The notes under the pieces were generated by a model. It searched no databases. It saw only the letters and a list, made by a program, of their open reading frames with translations, and had not been told where the DNA came from. 64,000 nucleotides of DNA from Corallium rubrum (taxonomy: Eukaryota; Cnidaria; Anthozoa; Scleralcyonacea; Coralliidae): positions 8,047,735 through 8,111,734 of the forward strand of contig OZ036014.1 of assembly GCA_964035015.1 (NCBI GenBank), given 5' to 3'. How positions within the stretch are numbered: position 1 is the stretch's first letter; every line of letters starts with the position of its first letter. The position numbers and the translations under genes were made by a program. Positions 42,661 through 53,020 of the stretch are shown here, one piece after another.

Positions 42661-44091
42661 AGGGGGTGTTTACATGAGGCTGACCTGACTACATAGGCTT
42701 GGTTTCACTGTTGCTTTACTGCCATTTGCAAGCCACCGTTAGGCTTGTGATTTTTTTTCATGTTTTTTTACATTTGAAAGTTGCAAGTTTCACCAGAAAA
42801 TATTGAACATTAAAAACAAAATCAATCAACTTGTGGCATCATTTTGACAGGTTTCTTTGAAATTACGCTGCAAGTTGATTGGCCTGGCAGGGCTTGAAAT
42901 TTGCAGTATCCCAATATCCACGGGATACTAGATTTTCGTTTTAGATACTAGAAGTCTTAACTTCAGTATCCAATGCAGAGCTTGAAATAACGGCCGGCGG
43001 TTTTCCGACCAAATTCCAGTTTTTCCGACCAAATGCTGAAATGATCGGAAATTTTGTCCGGAGAAATTTTGAAAAAAAAAAATCTGTTTTTTTAAATGAT
43101 TGGGTCGGCGCTCAACACTCCATTTTTCTTGTTAAATTTCCATTGGGTTTTCCATCAGTTTTGAGTTAAAGTTGGTTTTACACTTTACAGTGCACTATCA
43201 AAATTTCTTCGATCAGAGTACGCTTTAAACAAAGTTTAGTTAACTTAAGTGTATGACAGTGAGTTACGAGTCAGAGTGACTGCTTTCATTGTTGTTAATT
43301 TGACGACCTGGAAGATAAAGAATACTTTTCCTCGACGTTTCGAGCAAAGGCCCTTCATGATCAGGACAGTTAAATAGGCTCATCAAATAGGCTTACTTGA
43401 CTCTCCTGACGAAGGTCCTGAGCTCAAAACATCGAGGAAACGTATTCTTTATCTTCCAGGTTGTCGAGTCGAGATAAAAACAGTGCGTGATTTTTAATTC
43501 AAAACCATTGCATTAAACTGCGATTGACGCCATTGTAATCACAGAAACTTATCGTGTAATCCAGCTTTTCAGTTTAAAGTTGTTTCATAGTTACCATGTT
43601 AATTAAATTATTATTCACTATAACTAATACACAATTCAGAATTAAACATTTGTGCTTTATTATTGCAAATAACAAGTAGAGTGATTTACTGCATGCTTGA
43701 CATAATTTACTCAATGGAGGGGGTCAAACTAAACTAAAAATTTTCGGACCAAATTTGAAAATTTCCGGTCAAATTTCATTTTGCTTGGAAGTTTTGCTGG
43801 ACAAATTTTAAAATTATATCAGGCTCTGCAATGGGATACAATAAACATTTCGATAGTGCACATGCAACCACAGAATCTGATGTAACGTGGGATACTAGAT
43901 TTCAAGGAGGGATACCAAATTCAGAAACCTGGTATCCACTTGGATACTGCCGAAAATTGAAAATTTCAAGCCCTGCCTGGTGACCTGAATCTCAGGTTGG
44001 ACTCATGAAAACGATCTATAGTAAAAACACTACAACCAACCTAAAGTTCGTCTAGCCTGAGTTCAGGCCAGCCTCATGTAAACACCCCCTA
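42661..44091. mobile_element. Four-level nest of inverted-repeat elements
   Basis: Level 1: 42661-44091, ends AGGGGGTGTTTACATGAGGC and inverse. Level 2: 42888-43975, ends CAGGGCTTGAAATTT and inverse, flanked by CCTGG on both sides. Level 3: 42976-43828, ends CAGAGCTTGAAAT and GCTCTG, flanked by CAATG on both sides. Level 4: about 43302-43465, a PLE-end foldback (GACCTGGAAGATAAAGAATA and inverse) with decayed hammerhead-like cores. No coding sequence at any level. Confidence 0.8.
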
Positions 44092-44094
44092 TAT

Positions 44095-44212
44095 TAACCC
44101 TCTCACTCCCAAATACAGCATTTTCCATACTTTATTATTTTACTCTGTCTAACACCAGACGATTTTACTCATCGATAAGAGAGCTCCCAAAAAGCTGGGA
44201 GTGAAAGGGTCA
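44095..44212. mobile_element. Short MITE, ends TTAACCCTCTCACTCCC
   Basis: Ends TTAACCCTCTCACTCCC and GGGAGTGAAAGGGTCA. About 120 bp, directly adjacent to the preceding nest. Confidence 0.65.
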
Positions 44213-45708
44213 AGAAAGCAAAATTAGATGGTCTTGATGGTCAACCAACAATGTGCAAAACCTGTGGTAGTCTACAAGCAAAATGTGCTATTAAATATTT
44301 AAATAGCATATTGTTGATGTAATAGACCATTTGCTAATGTATATACAATTGCATTGGAGGACTACAACTACCATAAGGCTTTGCCAGTGTTTTAGGATTT
44401 GGGCAAAAAGGGAATGGCTCAAAAGGACTTGTTCAGTCCTTTCACAGTTTTTATAAAATACATGTATATCATCAAATTTGTTTTTTCCAAGTTTGACACA
44501 AGTTTTAGTAGGTCTCAAGATTTTAGCAATCTTTTCAATACCCTAACCCAACATAAACCCTAATCAGAAATGTGTTCACTAGTTTTTTTGAAAAACATAT
44601 TTGATGACAAGCTGCAGATTTAGGTTGGGTGTTTCGGGATATCTGTAGGAATACTCAATATTAATTTTGATCCACATATCTTCGTGGTTCAAGCCCAGCA
44701 AGGAACGATAAATTAGTATTTATATCCAAAGAAAGATGAGCCTTTAAAGGAATCTAGTGAGGAATCTTCACTATATATATGTTTGCAAGTTGCTCAAGCC
44801 AAATTGACCATCAACATTGTAATGTTGCAGTGTGATATTGCAAGTACATGTAGCATGCATGCTGCTGTTGTCAAATGAATGTAATGCAAAATTTGTGTCA
44901 TAAATGTGCAAACATTTACTATTTCTAGCTTTTACTTTATGCATGAATATGTCTTGAAGAACAACCATTGTACTGTATGGTTGCTCTCATGATTTTTATG
45001 ACATTCTGTACATCTTCATTCATACATTCATTCATTCATTCATTACCGTCTGTTGCTTCTAAGGCAGGGGTTTCATTAGAAACCGGCGAACTCCGGCGGT
45101 TACTTTCCAAATCATCGGCGACTACTTTCATAATAATTTGTTTTAAATTTTAATTGTAAATACCGTATACATGTTCACTTTGAGCCGTTCCATTTTCTCT
45201 TGAAAACGTAAATGAACTTGAATGTGAAGAAAGCTGGTTTCTGTGGAAATTTGTAATTTCTTGCTCGATAATTTTCTGTATTAAATCTGTATTAGGGACC
45301 TTAAGATCTAGGACGGCAACCTCAACGACGACGTCATTTAAACAAAATAATTATATTTGCAGAACAACGAGAATGAATAATTTTTACTCCCTAGAGTAAT
45401 CCCAACACCACATCCCCGTTTTTTATACAACGCCACTTAGAGCATTTTCACGTCTTCAGGACGACGTCAACGGCTAAAAGATGAGAACTGTTGCTTAAGA
45501 TTGACTTCAAATCTTCAATACAGACACTACAATAATTTTAGCAAAGTGCTGGAAATAGTGTTTCCGAGGTTCTAGACTTCAAAAATTTCCTGGGTGTGCC
45601 ACCCCAACAAATGCGGTCCTAAATTGCTACCTCCATGTTCAGCCGCCTACTTTCTAAAATGAGCCTGCTACTTTCAAACTTAATGAAACGCCTGCTAAGG
45701 ATGGACAC
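44213..45708. other. Transposon debris, no gene
   Basis: A (CATT)n tract at about 45015-45045. A segment from about 45068 (TTTCATTAGAAACCGGCG) to about 45695 (CTTAATGAAACGCC) has loosely inverted ends and GCGGTTACTTTC / GCCTACTTTC words. A further small element starts GGGACCTTAAGATCTAGGAC at 45296. Confidence 0.4.
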
Positions 45709-45902
45709 TGTTGATAAAAAAACATTACCTCTGCCAACATCAAACTTCAACATTTCTCAGGAGCACGTAACAGGCTTCTATTTAGTTCAACCAATCATGT
45801 TTAACCTGTCTCAAGGTGATTGGTTGAGCTAAAAGAAATCTGTCAAATGCTCCTGGGAAACGTTAAAGTTCGACACTGGTATAGGTAATGTTTTTTATCA
45901 GG
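45709..45902. mobile_element. Palindromic MITE
   Basis: Arms TTGATAAAAAAACATTACC and inverse, then AACTTCAACATTTCTCAGGA and GGTTGAGCTAAAAGAAA pairing with GTTTAACC and TTTAGTTCAACCAATCA. Confidence 0.7.
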
Positions 45903-46059
45903 TGTACATCCTTTAGCAACCTGCCAAGGAATCACTGTGTATTGTTTGCAAGTCAACATTGCAATGTTGCTATCAATATTGCAAGGTTGTACAACAAAGA
46001 ACATCTGGTTTGACTGTAATTAATTTGAACTCGTATTGGTCCTTGGATATGAGACAAGT

Positions 46060-46945
46060 AAAGCTGTTACTGCTCAGCCTCTTGTGCTCTGGTACAACAA
46101 ATATCGAAATATAGTAAGATTTATAATTATACTACCAAAACAGAGACCATAGGAGTCTAACTTTTCAAGTGAATGCTCTTCGTCAGAGAGAAACGTTTTA
46201 AAGAGTGCAAACGTAGGACATATATAGGAAAGATAATCATGTGACAAAAACATAGCCAATCATATCAAAGTGACAATAACAAATCGGTAATGAGATGTGG
46301 AAAATTAGCCAATTGGATAAAAGCAACAATAACAAATCAATAATGAGATGCGAAAGACATTTGCTATTTCCACCGTCTATAAGGAAAACAAGGAGGGGGT
46401 GTAAAAATGATAAGTGGAAGTTAAGAAATGGATAAAAAATGAAAACACTATTTTTGTCCACCCTCGTTAGACAAAAACAGTGGCTTCAGACGTTTTAAAT
46501 AAAAGAAAAACGTTCGTTGAGTCCATGAGGATAAATGGTTCCAATTTTGAAAATGAGACGCTTTTCTTGTCTTTCACAAACTTTCATGTCTGAAATATAT
46601 GATGCTTGTTTGACACTATTAAAATGTCGGGTGACAGGCTTGTCAACATCATTGTTCCTTACGGAACAAAGATGTTCAGTGTCACAGGTTTCTTGAACCG
46701 GTCAACCGAAAACGACGACACGGTTATTTTAGAGATAAAAAAACACACTTCGCTGTCAAGACAGTCGCCTACTGTCTAGACAGTCTCTTTGTTTACCGTT
46801 TTCTTGGCCGCACACGTAACCACGCCTCTTCCGCTGAATCATCTCCTTATAAAAATAAAATATCAACTAGGATTTTGTGACATTCAGCAAATTTGTCAGT
46901 AAACGTCTGCCAGTTTCACCGATGTAAAGCAGCAACATTCATTGC
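46060..46945 (-). pseudogene. Penelope-like element 3' end: GIY-YIG remnant plus terminal repeat
   Basis: Read on the minus strand from 46945, the translation includes CLYIGETGRR, the second half of the GIY-YIG motif, then, after a disrupted stretch (about 46700-46860), VTRHFNSVKQASYISDMKV and RLIFKIGTIYPHGLNERFSF, the usual C-terminal part. The remaining 46060-46490 is its downstream terminal region with a decayed hammerhead-like core at about 46185-46150. GIY-YIG endonucleases nick target DNA for PLE retrotransposition. No reverse transcriptase part is present. Confidence 0.75.
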
Positions 46946-47024
46946 AAGAAATACAGTAAATGATGTTGGAAGAGGTGCTAGTAAAATTATGCTGAATAAT
47001 TCAATACGTATACTGTATAGCTTT

Positions 47025-48271
47025 TCAGACCCGGTTTACACGATGCCGGTACAATTTGAAAACGGAACAAAAGCCGTGTTTACACGGCCACAATTTAAGC
47101 ACGCATAAAGTGCCACTAACCCCCCAAAAAATTTTCGCAAATCTAAAAGCCCTTATTGAGTGGATTAGTGCAGTGAATAAATTATTGGTATTGGACATTT
47201 CTTTGGTCTTCTGTAAACCACCGAAGTTGCAAAAATTGGCATATGCATGTCCCATGGCGGGGAAGGAAAGGGAATGGGTATATTCCTGGTGTTACGTCAG
47301 ACAAATCAAACAAGGAACTCATTTGAGCTCCATCTGCTGAATGCATAGAATTTTTACATTGAGTTAGTTGGGAAAATGAATTTTCAAGCCAAAAAATTCT
47401 ATGTATTCACCAGACAGAGCTCAAAGGAGTTCCTTGTTTGACTTGTCTGACGTAACACCAGGAATATACCCATTCCCTTTCCTACTCCGCCATGGGACAT
47501 GCAGATGCAACTTTGGTCGTCTACAGAAGATCAACGAAACGTCCAATACCAATAATTTATTAACTGGCCTAATCCACTCAATAAGGGCTCTTAGATTTGC
47601 GAGAAAAATTTTTTGGGGTTAGTGGCACTTTAAGTTAAGTGTGCTTAAAATGCGCCACCTTGGTGCGTTTACACAGTCATTTAATAATCCCTTACTAAAA
47701 CACGTACACCATTATTCAACATGGTGGACGAGCTATATTTTTGGTTTTGGAAGCTCCGTATGGGTAGCGTGCGTCAAAGAACAACGGAAGACATCGGTAC
47801 ACGAGAAAGAGTAATAGCTAAAAGAAAGAAACAAACAAACAAAGGAACAAAGAAAGCGAGATGGAAGCTTCTACAGCAGGGCAAAAAAAAGCATTTTATC
47901 GTATTAATAACACCGTATTAATAGCAAGCGTTATTCAATCCCGTTGCGTTTACACAGCCAAGTTAAGTGCGATTAACTGATCGTGCTCCGTTTAATCCAC
48001 CTTAATCCACCTCCTTGAGGTGGTGCAAACTAATCGCGATTCATTTACGCCGATCTGTTTACACGGACATTTTAAGCCCGCTTAATGTCAGATGTGGCTC
48101 AGATCCCGCTTAAATTTTAACCGTGTAAACAGGGCTAAAATCATGCCGGTATGCACATACAGCATATAACATTTCATGTTATTTTTGTGCTGGTATCATG
48201 TAAACGCAAGGCCTAAACGGCATGATTTTGTTCCGTTTTCAAATTGTACCGGCATCGTGTAAACGGGGGCT
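47025..48271. mobile_element. CGTGTAAACGGGG-family element carrying a nested TTAA MITE
   Basis: Outer ends CAGACCCGGTTTACACGATG and the inverse ending TCGTGTAAACGGGGGCTC. Nested at 47109-47629 is the AGTGCCACTAACCCCC element, closely similar to 34736-35256, with TTAA on its right and ATAA on its left. Further TTTACACAGCCAAGTTAAGT-type repeats (about 47640-48070) show a third related element. Confidence 0.75.
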
Positions 48272-49140
48272 CAATCTCTGAGTAAAAATATGTAAAAACC
48301 CGGCATGGCCACTCAGGGGCGTAGCGTGACCATTTTGACTAGGGGAGGGGGTGTAACGTCTAAGTTTTTCCGACAAACACGTGACCGTGGACGCTCCTCC
48401 GGAGAAAAGTATCTAGGCATGAGGTTATATATACATACGAAATCTACCGTTATAGCTTCATGTTTTAATGTTTGTTTTTCACATAAACACCTTTATCATA
48501 ATTATATATCACTAAATATAAGTGTCATAACGTAACTATCGTTGGTTGCAACTTGCAAGTTGCGATCCTATAACTCCGCTATAAGTCTATAAGTATAACA
48601 CTTTATAGTCATTGTAAATCTACAAATACAATGCACTATATTTTCAAGAAAAAAGACTAAATAAAAAACTGGCTAATTTATGAAACATACCACTAATAAC
48701 AGTGCGTTGTAGCTGCTGTGGTGGAACACTATTCACTTAATGTCTGCTCCCGAGGGAAACAGTTAGTTTTGTTTTCCCGAGAGTCTTGATATTATGCTTC
48801 GAGTAAAAGCGTTTTATTTTGTTCAAAATCTTTTTTTGTAGTTTGATTCCGAGATAAATTTCCAGCAAAACTGTGTCAGCGTCAGCGTTTTTTGATATGT
48901 CGAGTTTTGCCGATTTTATTAACGACCAAAGTTAAAAATGCTGTTTTTCGACCAACATTCGGACAAAATAAGTCATAAATTCGAAACCAGGCAATAAATA
49001 AAAAACCGCTGACACCGTTTTGCTGGACATTAATCTCGGAATCGACGAACTGCGAAAAACGTTTTTGAACAAAATGAAACGCTTTGTTCTTAAGTCACCC
49101 CGAGTGAAGCCCTCTGGTCTTAATTAAAAAATTCACAACT
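48272..49140. other. No gene recognised
   Basis: About 48740-49080 is a weak inverted repeat (ATTCCGAGATAAATTTCCAG and TGGACATTAATCTCGGAATC), another decayed foldback. Confidence 0.45.
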
Positions 49141-49525
49141 ATTAACGGTTTGTAATAATTGCCAGTTGTTTGCTGTACAAGCTGTGTTAGTTAGTAATAC
49201 TCAGAAAAACTCTGAGCTCTAAGCGGGACTCGAACCCACAACCTTCTGAATGCTAGCCAGACACTCTAATCATTGAGCCACTAGAACTCAGTTAGCGGAG
49301 TACTTGTAACCGAGCGGTCAAGACTCGTTCCTGGAGGACTGCGCACAGTCAAAGTACCTTAATTAACCTTGCTCCGCTATCTGAGTTCTAGTGGCTCAAT
49401 GGTTAGAGCGTCTGGCTAGCATTCAGAAGGTTGTGGGTTCGAGTCCCGCTTAGAGCTCAGAGTTTTTCTGAGTATTACTAACTAACACAGCTTGTACAGC
49501 AAACAACTGACAATTATTACTAACA
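49141..49525. mobile_element. Foldback built from two inverted tRNA-like sequences
   Basis: Arms GTTTGCTGTACAAGCTGTGT (left) and inverse (right) enclose the tRNA-like sequence once in each orientation: minus 49287-49214 and plus 49385-49457. The plus copy folds fully: acceptor GTTCTAG/TTAGAGC, D-stem GCTC/GAGC, anticodon stem TCTGG/TCAGA with loop CTAGCAT (anticodon AGC), T-stem GTGGG/CCCGC with loop TTCGAGT. Acceptor and body do not look like an ordinary animal tRNA-Ala, so a tRNA-derived SINE in inverted duplication is preferred to two genes. Confidence 0.65.
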
Positions 49526-49904
49526 TCAAGCTGCAATTTCTGAAACTAACTATTAACGGTTTGTGTTTATCGCGAAACCAAAGACACCATTATATTCTAC
49601 AAATTCATAGCTTTCTAATATCTATTTTATTTTTGTGGCATAAATGCTGACGAATTGAGAGCGCTTTACAGAAATGATCCTGCAAACCTTAACGAAGACC
49701 TTAAACCATTTAGTTGTAGTTTTATAAACTATTGATGTTTTTTTTCCCGTTAGTCCGAGAATAATTCTAAAATTGACGCGAAAAAAGTGACGAGCAGACT
49801 GTTTAGATTTTGAATTTCTTGCCAGGAAAACTTGGTGATGATATATTGATAACCGACCTAAAAAGACGACTGTTAAGAAATCAATCAAGCTTTGGTGCAA
49901 AATA

Positions 49905-50924
49905 ATGGTGGAGAAGCTATCACCGGCCAGGTTGACACGGTATATTCGTAAATCTTATAAAAAAGAAGAAGTACCAGATGATGATAATTATATTTGTAAG
50001 TTTATGCTAAATTTAAACTGGTTTATGCTTTAATGTAATACATTTGATAACTGAAGGTCCTTTTTATATTTTTAGTTTGTGAAGAATGCCAACTTTGTTA
50101 TCATGGTGAATGCTCATCACACAATTTTGAGATAATTGAAGACGGGGGCAATGAAATAGAGACGTACAAATCCAATGCGATGAATTCTTTGCCAGAACAT
50201 TTGTATGTTCAAAAGTCCTCGATTCCTAATGCTGGATTAGGAGTATTTTCCAAAGTGAAGCTGGACTTTAACACACGTTTTGGACCTTACAAAGGAACAA
50301 GAGTTGATGTAGAGGATTTGGAAGATGAGATGAACACTTGTTACATGTGGGAGGTTTGTTAGTTGTTAGAGGCCGATGTGTTAGGTACTCTCAGTAGATA
50401 GAAGAACTTTATTTAGCCACGCTAACCCCGTCAACCGAAGTTGATTTCCACAGGGGGCGTGTAAAAAGAAAGTATAATATTTAAAGTTATATAAATAAGC
50501 TCTGCGGAAACACCACGCAAAATATTTCTTTGCTGAACATTTTACGTGGTGCTTCCACAAAACTCATTTACACTACCTTATTGCCATGAAAACTTTCAAA
50601 GAATTAAATATTTAAACTTATTTACAAAATACGAAGTATAGTGTATTTATTTAATTTAGATTGCACAAGATGGCAAAATCCAGTGTTGTATTGATGGCCA
50701 TGACACCTCTTGTAGCAACTGGATGCGCTATGTCAACTGTTCACGGTGTGAAGATGAACAAAATATTGTTGCCTACCAATATCGCGGTGAAATTTATTAC
50801 AGAGTTTATAAACCAATTGAAGCAAACACTGAACTTTTGGTTTGGTATGGAGATGAGTACGCAGAACAACTTGGAATACCATTGTTTGATCAGGAGGAGG
50901 AACAATTAACTGAAGATAAGATAG
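49905..50924 (+). CDS. PRDM9-like SET-domain copy without zinc-finger exon
   Basis: Exons 49905-49995, 50076-50353 and 50660-50924 parallel the first copy with the same phases. The 60-residue SET segment from MNSLPEHLYV to MWE is identical between copies; the zinc knuckle differs more (CEECQLCYHGECSSH). The C-terminal part of the third exon differs by two inserted residues (DQEEEQLTEDKIG). Upstream of ATG 49905 the frame stays open through KKSIKLWCKI, where the first copy has TAA. No C2H2 exon follows within the remaining 13 kb, which is filled by transposons, so the copy either makes a SET-only protein ending at 50932 by intron read-through or is a decaying pseudogene. It is intact over the SET domain. 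Confidence 0.8.
50394..50645. mobile_element. PLE-end insertion in the SET-copy intron
   Basis: Absent from the matching intron of the first copy (34374-34468). Includes GTTATATAAATAAG, GGAAACACCACG and then the inverse TTTTACGTGGTGCTTCCACA, with CTTATTGCCATGAAAACTTT, matching the PLE end at 52895-52955. Confidence 0.75.
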
Positions 50925-51128
50925 GTGATTAATCTATTCCATTTCTTATTTAGTAAAGTTTTAAGCAGCCGTCAGTGGAGGCTACAGGTTACAACTGAGT
51001 CGAAGCGGGGAAAACAGCGTCTATTTAACGGGAAAATAGACTTAGATTTAGTCCGTCTTTTCAAAGAGGTTAGGTTTACGCCGGGTGAGAAATTAAAGTG
51101 GGAAGATAAACTGACAAAAGGAGAAACT

Positions 51129-51503
51129 TAGACCCCGTTTACACGGTGCCGGTACAATTTGAAAACGGAACAAAATCATGCCGGTGTGTAAATACAGGCC
51201 AAAATGTCTTGCGTTTACACGGTGACTATTCTCTTCCAATGAGAATTGAGAAGACTTTGTGAATACTGCTGACTCGAATACTGTTGTCGTATATATCGTG
51301 ATTACCCTCATCAAACTGTTACGGCACGGGCGTTTACACGATACCGGTTAGCGTTTCGTTTTCATTTCATGCCGTCAAGGAACCCGTCTTCATCTTGTGC
51401 CGTTTTCATGTCATTTTTGTGTCGGTATCGTGTAAACGCAAGGCCTAAACGGCATGATTTTGTTCCGTTTTCAAATTGTACCGGCATCGTGTAAACGGGG
51501 TCT
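51129..51503. mobile_element. Palindromic MITE, ends AGACCCCGTTTACACG
   Basis: Ends AGACCCCGTTTACACGGTGC and the inverse CGTGTAAACGGGGTCT. The empty site in the first copy (GAGAAACTGAAAGCC at about 35712) shows it is an insertion, but the exact target duplication is ambiguous (CT or TA). Confidence 0.85.
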
Positions 51504-51718
51504 GAAAGCCACTGAGCAACTTTGTTTTGGAAGAGAGACGCGTGTTTCTGTTCACTTCTTCCTTTGCGTAAAGTATAAACCCTTGGAGAGACGAACTTGA
51601 TCCAAGTCTATACTATAGCTATATATAATGTAAAGCTTCTAGGACAGCGTCGGCCACGGTTGAAATCCAAATATTACCAGGGTTAAGTCACGTTGGCCTG
51701 AAAAAAAGAGAAAAATCT

Positions 51719-51756
51719 TCTCGACGTTTCGAGCGAAGGCCCTTCGTCAGGAGAAA
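51719..51756 (-). ncRNA. Hammerhead-like motif, left composite arm
   Basis: On the minus strand: TTCTC, CTGACGA, a GGGC/GCTC hairpin, GAAA, CGTC, GAGAA. Stem I is TTCTC/GAGAA. It is the inverse of the motif at 59146-59183. Confidence 0.6.
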
Positions 51757-51820
51757 TTAGTAAACAACTCACATGTGAAATATAAATAAGTTTTGTGGAA
51801 ACACCACGTAAACTATTTCT

Positions 51821-51864
51821 TTGCTAAGCTTTCGGCCTGTTGACTCAGGCCTTCATCAGAGCAA
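51821..51864 (-). ncRNA. Hammerhead-like motif of the PLE dimer, left copy
   Basis: Mirror of the motif at 52842-52885: TTGCT, CTGATGA, six-bp hairpin, GAAA, GCTT, AGCAA on the minus strand. Confidence 0.6.
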
Positions 51865-52258
51865 TGACAACAAGTTGTTGGCTCACGTCATTTATAAACT
51901 AAGCAACTGATCAATTAAATCACGTAAGAATACAATGGCGTATCACGTTAATTTTATTAATTAGAAAACAAAATCAAGAATGTTCTCCGAATAGGGCACG
52001 CCACGTGCTATTTAATGGCTGTCCCTCCTGAGAAATAGTGTGATGTTTGGCGATCTCAATGGATTCTCTAGTTCTTCGCGTGAAGTATTGCTTGTCGCTG
52101 GCTAAGAGTGATGACTCTTCCCACTTAACACGATGGTCATACGTCCAAGCGTGTTTGGCAACAGCAGACTTTTCTTGTTGCGCTTTTATGCAAGATGTCT
52201 TGTGTTCCTTCAGGCGAGTTGAGAAGAGTTCAAGTGAGTTGAGTTCAGGTGAGTTGAG

Positions 52259-52732
52259 TTGAGTTCACCTTCAGTTTCTCTTCCGTATATCGGACCAGCA
52301 TCTCACAAGATTGAGAGGATTCTAAATCGTGCTGGTATGAAGGTATTTCACAGTAGTCAACACAAATTGTTCAAGGTACTTTTCACACATAAAGATGAAG
52401 TGGATAGCTTATCTAAGCCTGGAGTGTATCGCATTCCTTGTGAGTGTGGCTTGGTGTACATCGGAGAAACGGGAAGGAATCTCTCAACTCGCCTGAAGGA
52501 ACACAAGACATCTTGCATAAAAGCGCAACAAGAAAAGTCTGCTGTTGCCAAACACGCTTGGACGTATGACCATCGTGTTAAGTGGGAAGAGTCATCACTC
52601 TTAGCCAGCGACAAGCAATACTTCACGCGAAGAACTAGAGAATCCATTGAGATCGCCAAACATCACACTATTTCTCAGGAGGGACAGCCATTAAATAGCT
52701 CGTGGCGTGCCCTATTCGGAGAACATTCTTGA
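52259..52732 (+). pseudogene. GIY-YIG endonuclease domain of a 5'-truncated PLE
   Basis: A 157-residue frame. The GIY-YIG signature is GVYRIPCECGLVYIGETGRN, followed by STRLKEHKTSC with the conserved arginine, VAKHAWTYDH, and the glutamate-bearing helix RRTRESIEIAKH. VSLPYIGPASHKI before it is the usual linker after the PLE reverse transcriptase thumb, so the frame is an in-frame remnant of the C-terminus. The reverse transcriptase itself is missing (5' truncation). The frame is open throughout, implying recent insertion; the first ATG is unlikely to be a real start. Confidence 0.88.
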
Positions 52733-52841
52733 TTTTGTTTTCTAATTAATAAAATTAACGTGATACGCCATTGTATTCTTACGTGATTTAATTGATCAGT
52801 TGCTTAGTTTATAAATGACGTGAGCCAACAACTTGTTGTCA

Positions 52842-52885
52842 TTGCTCTGATGAAGGCCTGAGTCAACAGGCCGAAAGCTTAGCAA
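52842..52885 (+). ncRNA. Hammerhead-like motif of the PLE dimer, right copy
   Basis: TTGCT (stem I), CTGATGA core, A, then AGGCCTG-type hairpin GGCCTG/CAGGCC with loop AGTCAA, GAAA core, GCTT, AGCAA (stem I). Stem I pairs five of five. Stem III would be the palindrome AGCT, which can only pair between two molecules or tandem copies. An unpaired A lies before stem II. Confidence 0.65.
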
Positions 52886-53020
52886 AGAAATAGTTTACGT
52901 GGTGTTTCCACAAAACTTATTTATATTACTTTATCGCCATGAAAACGTTCAAAGAATTAACTCACATGTGGTCACGCGTATTTATAGCAGAGCTACAATG
53001 GGAATCACGTGAACACATGT

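Larger units (their letters stand above)
49690..51610. repeat. Segmental duplicate of 33690-35825
   Basis: Direct-orientation copy 16 kb downstream of the first, joined by matching flanks: the stretch before the first exon, the three SET exons, then TAGACTTAGATT...CGTCTTTTCAAAGA (35583; 51038) and GAAAGCCACTGAGCAACTT (35718; 51503). The first copy gained the TTAA MITE and a short MITE; the second gained an intron insertion (50394-50645) and the element at 51129. Confidence 0.85.
51779..52958. mobile_element. Inverted dimer of a Penelope-like element, 12-bp target duplication
   Basis: Flanked by AACTCACATGTG at 51767-51778 and 52959-52970. Left copy (51779 to about 52224) is minus strand and more 5'-truncated; right copy (about 52260-52958) is plus strand and carries the GIY-YIG frame, then its terminal region with a hammerhead-like core. 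The long open frames on the opposite strand are antisense mirrors of the GIY-YIG frame. Confidence 0.85.

Noticed and set aside
49214..49457. Two working tRNA-Ala genes
   Set aside because: Acceptor and body differ from animal tRNA-Ala, and the copies lie in longer inverted arms, so a mobile origin is more likely. Expression data could overturn this.
52047..52659. Frames beginning MAISMDSLVLRVKYCLS on both strands
   Set aside because: These are the antisense of the GIY-YIG frame and appear twice because the PLE is an inverted dimer.
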